This document shows positions 49,449 through 60,231 of a DNA stretch of 64,000 nt, piece after piece. The first letter of the stretch is position 1. Each line of letters opens with the position of its first letter. This DNA comes from Aalborgiella sp963841045 (GTDB lineage: Bacteria; Pseudomonadota; Gammaproteobacteria; Burkholderiales; Burkholderiaceae_C): the NCBI GenBank assembly GCA_963841045.1, contig CAWJBD010000001.1, forward strand, positions 62,001 through 126,000, read 5' to 3'. The position numbers and the translations under genes are program-made. The notes below the pieces were generated by a model. It was not told where the DNA came from. It did no database searches and worked only from the letters and a program-made list of their open reading frames with translations.

Positions 49449-50354
49449 ATGAATACATCAAACGTCGCAAATGCATTGCAGAAATTGACAACACCTTTGC
49501 TGATACTGAGCATGGTCGTGCTCAGCGCTTGCTCATCAGGTCCGGCACGTCGTGCACCGGTCGAAAATCGCGCAGAAAGTGCTTTGCCACCATCGTCACA
49601 AAATCAAGTTCCACAAGTCAAAGCACCCAGTGGTCCCTATGCTGCCAATGCTGGCCAAGCGGGTTATTACACCGTCAAACCGGGTGATACCTTGCTGCAA
49701 ATTGGTCGCAACACAGGACAAAACGCACGCGACATTGCTCAATGGAACAGCATCAGCAATCCCAATCAAATTGAAGTTGGAGAAGTGTTGCGCGTTGCAC
49801 CGCCTGGCATGAATACAGCCAGTTCTGGTTCATCTGGTGTGATCAGCACACCTGTCACATCGGGTGGCAGCACTGTGAGCACCAATCCTGTTCCAGCCCC
49901 ATCTCTGGCGCCAGCTGGGGGGGCAAGCACTGCGCCTATCGTTGTACCACCTGTTGCACCTGCAGCACCTGCAGCCAAACCTGCTGACAGTGTTGACTTC
50001 ATTTGGCCCACCAACGGGGCATTGATTTCTGGCTATGACGAAGTGAAAAGCAAAGGTTTGAAATTTGCCGGACGTGCAGGTGACCCTGTGATTGCAGCGG
50101 CAGATGGTCGTGTGGTGTACGCTGGTTCAGGTTTGCGCGGCTACGGCAATTTGGTCATTTTGAAGCATAACGATACCTACCTCACCGCCTATGCACACAA
50201 CCAAACTCTGCTTGTGAAAGAAGAGCAAGTGGTGCGCAAAGGCCAACGCATTGCCGATATGGGCAACAGCGATGCAGACCGTGTGATGCTGCATTTTGAA
50301 ATACGCAGGAACGGCAAACCCGTCGACCCTGCCAAGTACTTGATGGCGCGTTAA
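49449..50354 (+). CDS. nlpD: NlpD-like lipoprotein, murein hydrolase activator
   Basis: An outer-membrane lipoprotein with a lipobox ending at Cys28 (VVLSAC). A LysM domain near 72-118 (YYTVKPGDTLLQIGRNTGQN and QIEVGEVLRVAPP) binds peptidoglycan. A Pro/Ala/Thr linker leads to a C-terminal M23/LytM domain (SGYDEVKSKGLKFAGRAGDP, VVYAGSGLRGYGNLVILKHN and MLHFEIRRNGKPVDPAKYL). The first zinc motif HxxxD is absent, so the domain is probably catalytically inactive and acts by activating the amidase AmiC, as NlpD does in Escherichia coli. In many Gammaproteobacteria rpoS follows nlpD; here the CoA-transferase genes do. Confidence 0.92.
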   Translation: MNTSNVANALQKLTTPLLILSMVVLSACSSGPARRAPVENRAESALPPSSQNQVPQVKAPSGPYAANAGQAGYYTVKPGDTLLQIGRNTGQNARDIAQWNSISNPNQIEVGEVLRVAPPGMNTASSGSSGVISTPVTSGGSTVSTNPVPAPSLAPAGGASTAPIVVPPVAPAAPAAKPADSVDFIWPTNGALISGYDEVKSKGLKFAGRAGDPVIAAADGRVVYAGSGLRGYGNLVILKHNDTYLTAYAHNQTLLVKEEQVVRKGQRIADMGNSDADRVMLHFEIRRNGKPVDPAKYLMAR

Positions 50355-50406
50355 AGGTAAATAGAAATATCAAAACACACATACATAACATTTCTAAGGA
50401 GTTCAT

Positions 50407-51108
50407 TTGAAAAAGTTGTACCCTAGCGCGGCCGATGCGCTCAAAGACATCGTCAAAGACGGCCAGTTATTGGCTGTGGGCGGTTTTGGTTTGTGCGGCA
50501 TACCCGAAGCGCTCATCGATGCTTTGCGTGACACAGGCGCAAAAGACCTGACCGTCATCTCTAACAACGCTGGTGTTGATGGATTTGGTTTAGGCAAATT
50601 ATTGGAAACACGCCAAATCAAAAAAATGATTTCCAGCTATGTGGGTGAAAACAAAGAATTTGAACGCCAATTTTTGGCTGGCGAATTGGCTTTGGAATTC
50701 ACACCGCAAGGCACACTGGCTGAAAAGTTGCGTGCAGGCGGTGCGGGAATTCCAGCTTTCTTCACCAAAACAGGTGTGGGAACCATTGTGGCGGACGGCA
50801 AAGAGTTGCGCGAATTCGATGGCGAAACCTATGTGATGGAGCGTTCTTTGACACCTGACATTGCCTTGGTCAAAGCCGATATCGCCGACCGCAGTGGCAA
50901 TTTGCGTTTTAACCTGACAGCACGCAACTTCAACCCCGCAGCCGCGATGGCCGGCAAAATTTGCATCGTTGAAGTTGAGCGTATTGTTGCTACAGGTGAA
51001 ATCGCCCCCGATGATGTGCATTTGCCAGGCATTTATGTGCACCGCATCGTTGTCAACGCCACTCCCGAAAAACGCATTGAAAAGCGCACTTTGCGCGACA
51101 GAAAGTAA
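50407..51108 (+). CDS. scoA: 3-oxoacid CoA-transferase subunit A
   Basis: The alpha subunit of succinyl-CoA:3-ketoacid CoA-transferase, which activates acetoacetate using succinyl-CoA. In 233 residues it shows the coenzyme A transferase signature GGFGLCGIPEALIDAL and ELALEFTPQGTLAEKLRAGG with GAGIPAFFTKTGVGT. The start is a TTG at 50,407 with AAGGAG seven bases upstream, which decides it. scoB follows after 80 bp containing a GC-rich repeat. Confusion with other class I CoA-transferase alpha subunits is possible, but the length and pairing fit SCOT. Confidence 0.9.
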   Translation: MKKLYPSAADALKDIVKDGQLLAVGGFGLCGIPEALIDALRDTGAKDLTVISNNAGVDGFGLGKLLETRQIKKMISSYVGENKEFERQFLAGELALEFTPQGTLAEKLRAGGAGIPAFFTKTGVGTIVADGKELREFDGETYVMERSLTPDIALVKADIADRSGNLRFNLTARNFNPAAAMAGKICIVEVERIVATGEIAPDDVHLPGIYVHRIVVNATPEKRIEKRTLRDRK

Positions 51109-51138
51109 ATAATATGCACCCCCACTTCATTTCATTCA

Positions 51139-51180
51139 TGCCCCCCAAGGCGCAAGCCCCCTAGAGGCGGCTCGTCAGGA
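51139..51180 (+). repeat. GC-rich hairpin repeat, copy 2 (scoA-scoB spacer)
   Basis: GCCCCCCAAGGCGCAAGCCC, then CCTAGAGGCGGCTCGTC, ending just before the AGGAGG ribosome-binding site of scoB. It shares 17 identical bases with the copy translated inside glnD. Confidence 0.8.
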
Positions 51181-51188
51181 GGCTTAAC

Positions 51189-51827
51189 ATGGCTTGGACT
51201 CAAGATCAAATGGCCGCACGCGCGGCGCAAGAATTGCAAGACGGTTTTTATGTCAATTTAGGTATTGGCATTCCCACCTTGGTGGCCAACCATGTGCCTG
51301 ACCACGTGGAAGTTTGGCTGCAAAGTGAAAATGGCATGCTGGGCATTGGCCCTTTCCCTTACGAAGATGAAGTCGATGCCGACCTCATCAACGCTGGCAA
51401 ACAAACCGTCACCACCATCAAAGGTTCGTCCATTTTTGGCAGCCACGAAAGCTTTGCCATGATTCGCGGCGGCAAAATCAACCTCAGTATTTTGGGTGCG
51501 ATGCAGGTCAGCGAAAAAGGCGATTTGGCCAACTGGATGATTCCAGGCAAGATGGTCAAAGGCATGGGCGGCGCCATGGATTTGGTGGCAGGCGTGAAAC
51601 GCGTCATCATTTTGATGGAACACGTCGCCAAGAAAAAAGATGGCGGCATTGATTTGAAAATCTTGCCAAACTGCACCTTGCCACTCACCGGCTTGGGCGT
51701 GGTAGACCGCATCATCACCGACTTGGCTGTGATGGACGTGACCGACGCAGGTTTGAAAGTCGTTGAGCTGGCACCCGATGTGACTTTAGAGGAATTGCAG
51801 TCTAAAACGGGTGTGAAACTGATTTAA
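51189..51827 (+). CDS. scoB: 3-oxoacid CoA-transferase subunit B
   Basis: The beta subunit that carries the catalytic glutamate, here in LQSENGMLGIGPFP (SENG motif). The 212 residues start MAWTQDQMAARAAQELQDGF with GIPTLVANHVPD, and continue through MIRGGKINLSILGAMQVSEK and KMVKGMGGAMDLVAG. AGGAGG precedes ATG 51,189. With ScoA it forms the enzyme that feeds acetoacetyl-CoA to thiolysis; acs, convergent downstream, handles acetate. Confidence 0.93.
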   Translation: MAWTQDQMAARAAQELQDGFYVNLGIGIPTLVANHVPDHVEVWLQSENGMLGIGPFPYEDEVDADLINAGKQTVTTIKGSSIFGSHESFAMIRGGKINLSILGAMQVSEKGDLANWMIPGKMVKGMGGAMDLVAGVKRVIILMEHVAKKKDGGIDLKILPNCTLPLTGLGVVDRIITDLAVMDVTDAGLKVVELAPDVTLEELQSKTGVKLI

Positions 51828-51856
51828 CGCTAATATATTGCGTAGTTAGCCAAAAA

Positions 51857-51919
51857 TTTATAAGAAATCTGGCTGTATCCGGCGTATTTATTGCCTAGTG
51901 TGCTATTAAATATATAGCA
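51857..51919 (-). repeat. Dispersed ~60-bp element, copy 9 (scoB-acs spacer)
   Basis: TTTATAAGAAATCTGGCTG, then TATCCGGCGTATTTATTGCC, then TAGTGTGCTATTAAATATAT followed by AGCA. It sits directly before a terminator hairpin between the convergent genes. Confidence 0.9.
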
Positions 51920-51930
51920 TTATTCAATGT

Positions 51931-51968
51931 AAAAAAGGCAGTCAAACCAAATTGACTGCCTTTTTTGT
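51931..51968. terminator. Bidirectional terminator between scoB and acs
   Basis: AAAAAAGGCAGTCAA and TTGACTGCCTTTTTT form a 15-bp perfect stem with a 6-base loop, with A and T runs on both sides, suitable for both convergent genes. Confidence 0.93.
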
Positions 51969-52001
51969 TTGCAACGCGCTTTTGACAGCGAGTTGGTGTG
52001 A

Positions 52002-53999
<1,998 letters not shown>

Positions 54000-54194
54000 A
54001 TTGTTGTCTCCGAACGGTGGTAAATAATTGGAATAACGATGTCAGATATTAAGCTTGAAAACGGCAAATTTCATTGTCCCTAATCAAGACTGCACCGAAT
54101 ATCAGGGTTAGCACTTACAACGGTCTGACTTCAAGCCCAGGCTGACATAGTGCTATTGGGCTATGTCTGTTCACAGTTCGCCGATAATCATGCC

Positions 54195-54624
54195 ATGCAA
54201 AACCAAAAAGACCACGAAAGTACGCCGCCCAACTCTGACGACGTTTCTAGCCTTGTTAACCCGCAAAAGCAGCGCAAGGGAATCAGCCGCATCATGCATG
54301 CAGGTGGCTACTCAATTGCAGGCTTGAAAGCTGGATGGCAGGAAACAGCATTTCGGCAAGAGGCCGTCATGGCTATTTTCTTATTGCCCGTGTCTTTTTG
54401 GTTAGGTGAAGAATTGGATTGAAACTGCGCTTTTGGCAGGATCCGTCCTGTTTGTCATGATCGTAGAGCTGCTCAACACAGGCATTGAAACCGCCATCGA
54501 CCGGATTGGTCCGGAATGGCACGAATTATCCAAACGCGCCAAGGACATGGGCAGTGCAGCAGTTTTACTCAGTTTGCTGCTGTGTGCCGGAATTTGGTTG
54601 GCAGCACTTTTTCATCATATTTAG
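54195..54624 (+). pseudogene. dgkA: Diacylglycerol kinase DgkA, frameshifted
   Basis: A small integral membrane kinase that recycles diacylglycerol to phosphatidate. The first part from ATG 54,195 has a charged leader of about 40 residues, then AGGYSIAGLKAGWQETAFRQ and MAIFLLPVSFWLG. One extra base near 54,408 shifts the frame; removing it joins GENWIETALLAGSVLFVMIV to the conserved active-site segment ELLNTGIETAIDRIG and the last membrane helix. Restored length of about 143 residues is slightly long because of the leader. Confidence 0.87.
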
Positions 54625-54686
54625 TGCTTTTGGTAAAAATTATTGATTTTTAAATACCGTTAACATCATTTAACAAATTTTGGCAA

Positions 54687-55935
54687 TTGGATGACAGCGT
54701 GAAAAACAGAGTTCTTGTTCTAGGCGCAGGTATGGTGGGTACTTGTACCGCCTTGCACCTGCAAGCACGCGGTTTCGATGTGGTTTTGATTGACAGGCGT
54801 TCACCTGGGCTTGAAACCTCTTATGGCAATGCAGGTTTGATTCAACAAGAGGCTGTCGAGCCTTATGCCATACCACAAGATTTTGGTTTCCTATTTCAAA
54901 GCGCTTTGGGATTGCGCACAGAGGTGAACTGGCATGCCAATGCCATGCCGCACATGCTGCCCTCGCTGTGGCGGTATTACAAGAATTCGTCAACGGCTAA
55001 GCACGCCTTGGCCACACAAGCGTACAGCCGCTTAACGGCACACGCCAACTCAGAACATCAGCCGCTCATTACACAATCAGAATCTGAAGAATTAATTACC
55101 CGAAGTGGTTTTCGCTTTGTTTATCGTACCCAGCAAGCGTTTGATGAAGGCTGTGAGCGCGCCGCCCGATTGCACCGAGACTATGGTGTGCGCAGCCAAA
55201 TTTTGGATGCCACAGCCTTGGCACAAGCAGAACCTGCATTGCGCATACCATTAGCCGGCAGTGTTCATTGGCAAGATCCGTGGGCAGTCAGTGACCCGGG
55301 TGCTTTGGTACAGCGCTACGCCAAGCTGTTTGTTGCCAATGGCGGCCAAATCAGATTGGGTGATGCCAACACATTGGCTCAGCACGGCGCAAACTGGCAT
55401 TTGCAGACTGAGGATGGCGAGCTGAATGCCGCCCAAGTGGTGATCGCCCTAGGACCTTGGTCGAATGCATTTGTCAAAAAGCTGGGCTATTCCATGCCGG
55501 TGTTCATCAAACGCGGCTACCACCAACACTATAAACAACCAGCGCAATTGTCCATGCCACTTTTAGATGCTGAAAAAGGTTATGTCATCGCACCCATGCA
55601 GCAAGGCATGCGCCTCACCACAGGTGCAGAATTTGCCAAAATTGATGCGCTACCAACACCCGTACAACTGCAAAAAACACAAGCGCTGGCACACGAACTT
55701 GTCGGTTTAGACAATCCAGTGCCAACGCCACCCTGGTTGGGCGTCACGCCCCTGCACGGCAGACATGTTGCCAATCATGGGGGCAGCACCCAATCACAAA
55801 GGCATGTGGTTCAACTTCGGGCATGGGCACCAAGGCTTCACGTTGGGGCCGATTTCTGGCCGTTTGCTGGCTGAAATGATCAGCAGCGAATCAACCCTGG
55901 TTGACATGACACCCTTCTCACCCGCCAGGTTTTAG
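54687..55935 (+). pseudogene. DadA-like FAD-dependent D-amino-acid oxidoreductase, C-terminal frameshift
   Basis: An FAD-dependent oxidoreductase of the DAO/DadA family. The nucleotide-binding start VLVLGAGMVGTCTALHLQAR lies at residues 9-28, with RRSPGLETSYGNAGLIQ next and ALGPWSNAFVKKLGYSMPVF near the middle. The frame terminates early at 55,874. One extra base near 55,740 hides the conserved end, which reads SRPCTADMLPIMGAAPNHKG, then MWFNFGHGHQGFTLGPISGR, and stops at 55,935, overlapping the end of the Pat-like gene. Substrate is unknown: D-amino acids or related amines are typical. The TTG start at 54,687 or GTG at 54,699 are both possible. Confidence 0.82.
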
Positions 55936-58599
55936 CGACAAACACAAGGCCTTGCTGTCTGCTTCCAACTGCTCTTTGTTGTCCACAATAAAACCCAACT
56001 GCTTTGCCATGCTCAGCATGCGTGTGTTTTGCTTCAGCACCGTCGCAACCAAACGCTCTGTGCCTTGACTTTGCAAATAGCGAATCAATTTTTGCATCAA
56101 TAAGAATCCCAAACCTTTGCCTTTGAGTTCTGAGCGAATAATGATGCCAAATTCAGCGTCGCGATTGTCAGGGTCAATCATGGCACGCACCACACCCAAT
56201 GTTTGCAGCACTCCGTTGGTATCTTTCCCCATGGCGACAAAAGCCATTTCACGCGCATAGTCAATTTGCACCAAGCGCGCCAGCTCACTTCGCTCCATTG
56301 TGCGCCTGCTATAGAAAACCCGCATGTGTATGTCTTCAGGATCGAGTTGCTGCAAAAATGCCATATGCAAAGCTTCGTCTTCAGGCCGAATGGGACGCAG
56401 GCAAATATTTTGGTTTTGCCATGGCACATTTTCTTCTAGCTGCGCTGGGTAGGGTCGAATCGCAAAATTTGCAGAACCAGCTGGTGCTTTGGCACTCAAC
56501 CGAATACGTGCATCCAATGCAATTGCACCTTCAAAATTAACAATCAAGGGGTTGATATCCAACTCGGCAATTTCAGGTATCTCTGCCAATAGCTGCGATA
56601 CCGCAATCAACACGCCATACAAAGCGGTTTCATCCACTTTGGGTGTGTCCCTGAAACCTGCTAATAATTTGGACACCCTGGTGCGCGACACCAAAGCTTT
56701 GGCCAATGGGATGTTGAGGGGCGGCAGTGCAATGGCACGATCCGCCATTACCTCTACCGCTGTGCCACCTTGCCCAAACAAAATCACAGGGCCAAAAACA
56801 CTGTCAATTGTGCTGCCCACAATCAGCTCTTGCGCATGCTTGCGCTTGACCATGCTCTGCACCGTGAAGCCTTGAATACGCGCCTGTGGGCGTTCGTGCT
56901 TGACCCGCTCCAACATGGTCGCTGCAGCGTTGTGCACCTCGGATTCATTTTGCAAATTCAAGGCCACACCACCCACGTCCGATTTGTGCGAAATATCGTC
57001 TGACAAAATTTTCAACACCACTGGATAACCCATGCTCTGTGCAGCCTGTGCAGCCGCATCGGGTGTGCCTGCTACACGCTTGGTCGGCACTATGGCTATG
57101 CGGCAAGCGTCCAGCACCGCTTTGGCTTCCAGCTCTGTCAACATCTCACGTCCTGCAGCCAACGCTGTTTTAACGATGACTTTGATGGCGTCCAAATCAG
57201 GCCGCAAGTTGGGCATCAATGCGGGTGGCGCCTCTGTCAATTCAGCTTGATTTTGTCGGTACTTCACCAGCATTGAAAACGCCTGAACGGCTTGCTCTGG
57301 TGTGTCGTAATCGGCAATGCCTGCGTCTTGAAAAATTTGTCGCGCCTGTTCAACGGCATGATCTCCCAGCCAACAACTCATCACATGCGGTGGCATGCCC
57401 GCCTTGCTGGTGGCAAGAGGCACCAAAGCACGCGCGATGTCGGCACTGGGAACTATGGCTGTAGGTGCATGGATGAACAACACCGCACCAACAGCTGCAT
57501 CGTCATTCAATATTTGCATGGCATCCACATACCGCGTCACAGGCGCATCACCAATGATGTCTACTGGGTTGCCATGCGACCAGTTGGCGGGCAGCACAGC
57601 GCTGAGTTTTTGCTGTGTTGCATCACTCAAATCCAGCAGTGTCACACCCACAGATGCAGCTGCATCAGCCGCCATCACGCCAACGCCGCCACCATTCGTC
57701 AGCACGGTGATGGTATCGCTGGTATTCGTGCGAAAGCGCGTCAAGGTTTCAGCGGCTAAAAACAACTCTTGCAAGGAGTTGACGCGCAACATGCCTGCAC
57801 GCGCGATGGCCGCTTCATACACCATATCAGAACCCGCCATGGCGCCAGTGTGCGATGCTGCGGCCTGTTGCCCCTTCGGTGAACGCCCCGCTTTGACGAT
57901 GATGACCGGTTTGTTGCGCGCCGCAGCTCTGGCAGCAGACATGAATTTTCGTGGCGATTCAATCGATTCTGCGTACAGCAAGATGGCACGTGTGTGTGCA
58001 TCGCTGGCCAAGTAATCCAACATGTCACCAAAGTCAACATCAGCATGTTCGCCCAAGGACACAAAATGTGAAAAACCAATGTTCTGCCCCTGCGACCAAT
58101 CCAACATCGCGGTGACCAATGCACCCGATTGCGACACAAAAGCCAGCTCCCCGGGTATCGCATTGGTGTGAGAAAAACTGGCATTCAGTCCAATGTGCGG
58201 TGATAACAAACCGATGCAGTTAGGCCCCAAAATGCGCAGCAATTGTGGCTTTGCAGCGTCCAACATGGCTTGCTTTTGTTCACGCGTCATGCCCGCGGTC
58301 AGCACCACGGCTGCGCGTGTGCCCAAGGCCGCTAGTTGCGTTATCAAAGCCACCACGGTATTGGCTGGCGTACATATCACCGCCAAATCGGGCACAGCGG
58401 GCAAATCTGCTGCATTTGCAACAACGGTGTAACCTGTCAGTTCAGGCAATTTTGGATTTACCGCATACACAGCGCCTGCGTAAGTACCTTGTGTCAGGTT
58501 GCGCCATGCCGTGCTACCAACACTGCCTTCACGTAGGGAAGCGCCAAAAACGGCGATTGATGTGGGGTCAAAAAGTGAATCTAAATTTCGAATGCTCAT
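55918..58599 (-). CDS. Pat-like protein acetyltransferase (acyl-CoA synthetase fusion with GNAT domain)
   Basis: An 893-residue, intact protein. In order: a CoA-binding Rossmann domain (SIAVFGASLREGSVGSTAWR, residues 13-32); succinyl-CoA-synthetase-like flavodoxin folds (GPNCIGLLSPHIGLNASFS, SHTGAMAGSDMVYEAAIARA and TNGGGVGVMAADAAASVGV); an ATP-grasp domain (GYPVVLKILSDDISHKSDVG and LFGQGGTAVEVMADRAIALP); and a C-terminal GNAT acetyltransferase (LRPIRPEDEALHMAFLQQLD, FGIIIRSELKGKGLGFLLM). This is the architecture of Salmonella Pat/YfiQ, which acetylates and inactivates Acs. Loss or retention of the catalytic His in the flavodoxin domain, which would separate Pat from an ADP-forming synthetase, was not established here. 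Confidence 0.87.
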   Translation of the reverse strand: MSIRNLDSLFDPTSIAVFGASLREGSVGSTAWRNLTQGTYAGAVYAVNPKLPELTGYTVVANAADLPAVPDLAVICTPANTVVALITQLAALGTRAAVVLTAGMTREQKQAMLDAAKPQLLRILGPNCIGLLSPHIGLNASFSHTNAIPGELAFVSQSGALVTAMLDWSQGQNIGFSHFVSLGEHADVDFGDMLDYLASDAHTRAILLYAESIESPRKFMSAARAAARNKPVIIVKAGRSPKGQQAAASHTGAMAGSDMVYEAAIARAGMLRVNSLQELFLAAETLTRFRTNTSDTITVLTNGGGVGVMAADAAASVGVTLLDLSDATQQKLSAVLPANWSHGNPVDIIGDAPVTRYVDAMQILNDDAAVGAVLFIHAPTAIVPSADIARALVPLATSKAGMPPHVMSCWLGDHAVEQARQIFQDAGIADYDTPEQAVQAFSMLVKYRQNQAELTEAPPALMPNLRPDLDAIKVIVKTALAAGREMLTELEAKAVLDACRIAIVPTKRVAGTPDAAAQAAQSMGYPVVLKILSDDISHKSDVGGVALNLQNESEVHNAAATMLERVKHERPQARIQGFTVQSMVKRKHAQELIVGSTIDSVFGPVILFGQGGTAVEVMADRAIALPPLNIPLAKALVSRTRVSKLLAGFRDTPKVDETALYGVLIAVSQLLAEIPEIAELDINPLIVNFEGAIALDARIRLSAKAPAGSANFAIRPYPAQLEENVPWQNQNICLRPIRPEDEALHMAFLQQLDPEDIHMRVFYSRRTMERSELARLVQIDYAREMAFVAMGKDTNGVLQTLGVVRAMIDPDNRDAEFGIIIRSELKGKGLGFLLMQKLIRYLQSQGTERLVATVLKQNTRMLSMAKQLGFIVDNKEQLEADSKALCLSLKPGG

Positions 58600-58646
58600 G
58601 CTGCATTATGAGCGCATGATTGTGTCATTATCCTGACTTCATTAAT

Positions 58647-58704
58647 GCTATATATTTAATAGCACATTAGGCAATAAATACGCCGCCTACAGCCTAATTT
58701 TATC
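58647..58704 (+). repeat. Dispersed ~60-bp element, copy 10
   Basis: GCTATATATTTAATAGCACA, then TTAGGCAATAAATACGCCGC, then CTACAGCCTAATTTTATCA. It lies in the 106-bp spacer between the small membrane protein gene and the Pat-like gene. Confidence 0.92.
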
Positions 58705-58705
58705 A

Positions 58706-58951
58706 TTATTTTGGCTCAGCCTCTTTGCGAGCGGTAGCTGCCGCATCCATCGCAGCTTCCACTTGGCTTTTCACTTGCCCAGTGGCATTGCTGGCATTGG
58801 CATCAATGTCCTGGGTTCGGTTCGCCCCCGTAAAAGTGGGGTCATTCAATTTCTTTTTGACGGTGGTGAAACTCTCTAACTGCGTTTTAGCCAAATACGC
58901 CATCACAGCAATGGCCACCATGAACAACAAAAACCGTGATACGCCGCGCAT
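58706..58951 (-). CDS. Small single-pass membrane protein of unknown function
   Basis: An 81-residue protein not recognised as a named family. Residues 5-22 (SRFLLFMVAIAVMAYLAKTQ) form one membrane segment or uncleaved signal. The rest is polar, with Ala/Lys/Asp-rich helices (AAMDAAATARKEAEPK). A purine-rich stretch precedes the start, and the gene follows paiB on the same strand. Coding character and position make it probably real; the function is unknown. Confidence 0.6.
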   Translation of the reverse strand: MRGVSRFLLFMVAIAVMAYLAKTQLESFTTVKKKLNDPTFTGANRTQDIDANASNATGQVKSQVEAAMDAAATARKEAEPK

Positions 58952-58981
58952 GATTCACCTCCCTGCTTTGCAATTAACGCT

Positions 58982-59599
58982 TTATTGTATGAGCCCCAAA
59001 TCCTTCATCCAAGCCGCCAAGGCTTGTTCATTTTCAGTTCCCGCTGCGTACATCTTGTACATGGTCTGATGCGCTTCGGTGCGGTGCTGATTGATTTTAA
59101 TTTTGCATTGCAAGTCCAGCACTTTGAGTTCAAAGCCGACAATGCCCGCCAACATGCGTTGCTGAAACTTGATATCTAAGTTGCGCCACTGTTGGGCATA
59201 GTTTGGTTCATGGTCGCCAATTAATTTTTTCAGCAAGCGGTCTTTTGCCAACTCATCCTCAATCAGCGTGGCTTCAACGGTGCAATGCACTGCCAAGTAA
59301 TTCCAAGTCGGCACACGCGCCAAATCGGGGTACACCTGTGGTGACAGGTAGGCGTGTGGTCCCAAAAACGTCACGACAGCATTTGGCCTTGTTTGCAAAT
59401 ACTGCCAATGTGGATTTGGTTTTGCGCAATGGCCTAGTAGCATCATTTGTTCACCCTGCATTTCAACATGCAAGGGCAAATGCGTCACAAACGGCAAACC
59501 CGCATCGTCCACACTGATCAGCGATGCAAACGGATGCGCACGCATGATCTGCAGCGCTTGCGCGCGGTCTTTAGATTGAAACTGAGATGGCTGGTACAT
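58982..59599 (-). CDS. PaiB-family FMN-binding protein
   Basis: A 205-residue protein with the split-barrel FMN-binding fold of the PaiB family. It begins MYQPSQFQSKDRAQALQIMR and HPFASLISVDDAGLPFVTHL with PLHV, continues through VTFLGPHAYLSPQVYPDLAR and VPTWNYLAVHCTVEA, and ends with AGIVGFELKVLDLQCKIKIN, all conserved. Bacillus PaiB is annotated as a negative regulator of sporulation and protease genes, but in Proteobacteria the family's role is unknown; an FMN/heme-linked oxidoreductase activity is equally possible. Confidence 0.88.
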   Translation of the reverse strand: MYQPSQFQSKDRAQALQIMRAHPFASLISVDDAGLPFVTHLPLHVEMQGEQMMLLGHCAKPNPHWQYLQTRPNAVVTFLGPHAYLSPQVYPDLARVPTWNYLAVHCTVEATLIEDELAKDRLLKKLIGDHEPNYAQQWRNLDIKFQQRMLAGIVGFELKVLDLQCKIKINQHRTEAHQTMYKMYAAGTENEQALAAWMKDLGLIQ

Positions 59600-59706
59600 A
59601 TTAAAGGCAGAAGTCGTGGTGCATGTGTGGGAATATTACCCTGAAATTCGATCCACACCATGCATGGTATATCCTTAGCTGTTGTCATCAATACTGAAAG
59701 AACAAA

Positions 59707-60213
59707 ATGAGTGATCAACTAGAGACGGCCATTTTGGCCGGTGGTTGCTTTTGGGGCATGCAAGATCTAATCCGCAAAATGCCTGGCGTGGTCAGCACAC
59801 GCGTGGGTTACAGCGGCGGCGATGTGGCCCATGCCACTTACCGCAACCATGGCACACATGCCGAGGCGATTGAAATTGTTTTCAAGCCCAGCGTTTTGAG
59901 CTTTCGCGAACTTTTGGAATTTTTCTTCCAAATCCATGACCCCACCACACCAAACCGACAAGGCAACGACAGAGGTGCGTCCTACCGCTCCGGCATTTAC
60001 TACGCAAGCGAATCACAAAAACAAACGGCCTTGCAAACGATTGCCGATGTCAACGCGTCTGGTATTTGGCCCGGTACAGTGGTGACTGAGCTGGCACCCG
60101 CAGGTGCATTTTGGCAAGCCGAGCCAGAGCATCAAGATTATTTAGAACACTACCCTGGTGGCTACACCTGCCACTATGTGCGACCCAACTGGCGACTACC
60201 ACGCTCTGCTTAA
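59707..60213 (+). CDS. msrA: Peptide-methionine (S)-S-oxide reductase MsrA
   Basis: Reduces methionine-S-sulfoxide in proteins. The 168 residues have the catalytic Cys14 in GGCFWGMQ, then GVVSTRVGYSGGD, HAEAIEIVFKP, FFQIHDPTTPNRQGNDRGAS and EPEHQDYLEHYPGGYTCHYV. A recycling Cys lies only in the last segment (YTCHYV), suggesting a two-Cys variant. selO starts 18 bp downstream; both are oxidative-stress related, so an operon is plausible. Confidence 0.95.
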   Translation: MSDQLETAILAGGCFWGMQDLIRKMPGVVSTRVGYSGGDVAHATYRNHGTHAEAIEIVFKPSVLSFRELLEFFFQIHDPTTPNRQGNDRGASYRSGIYYASESQKQTALQTIADVNASGIWPGTVVTELAPAGAFWQAEPEHQDYLEHYPGGYTCHYVRPNWRLPRSA

Positions 60214-60231
60214 ATCAAAAGGTAAGCACTC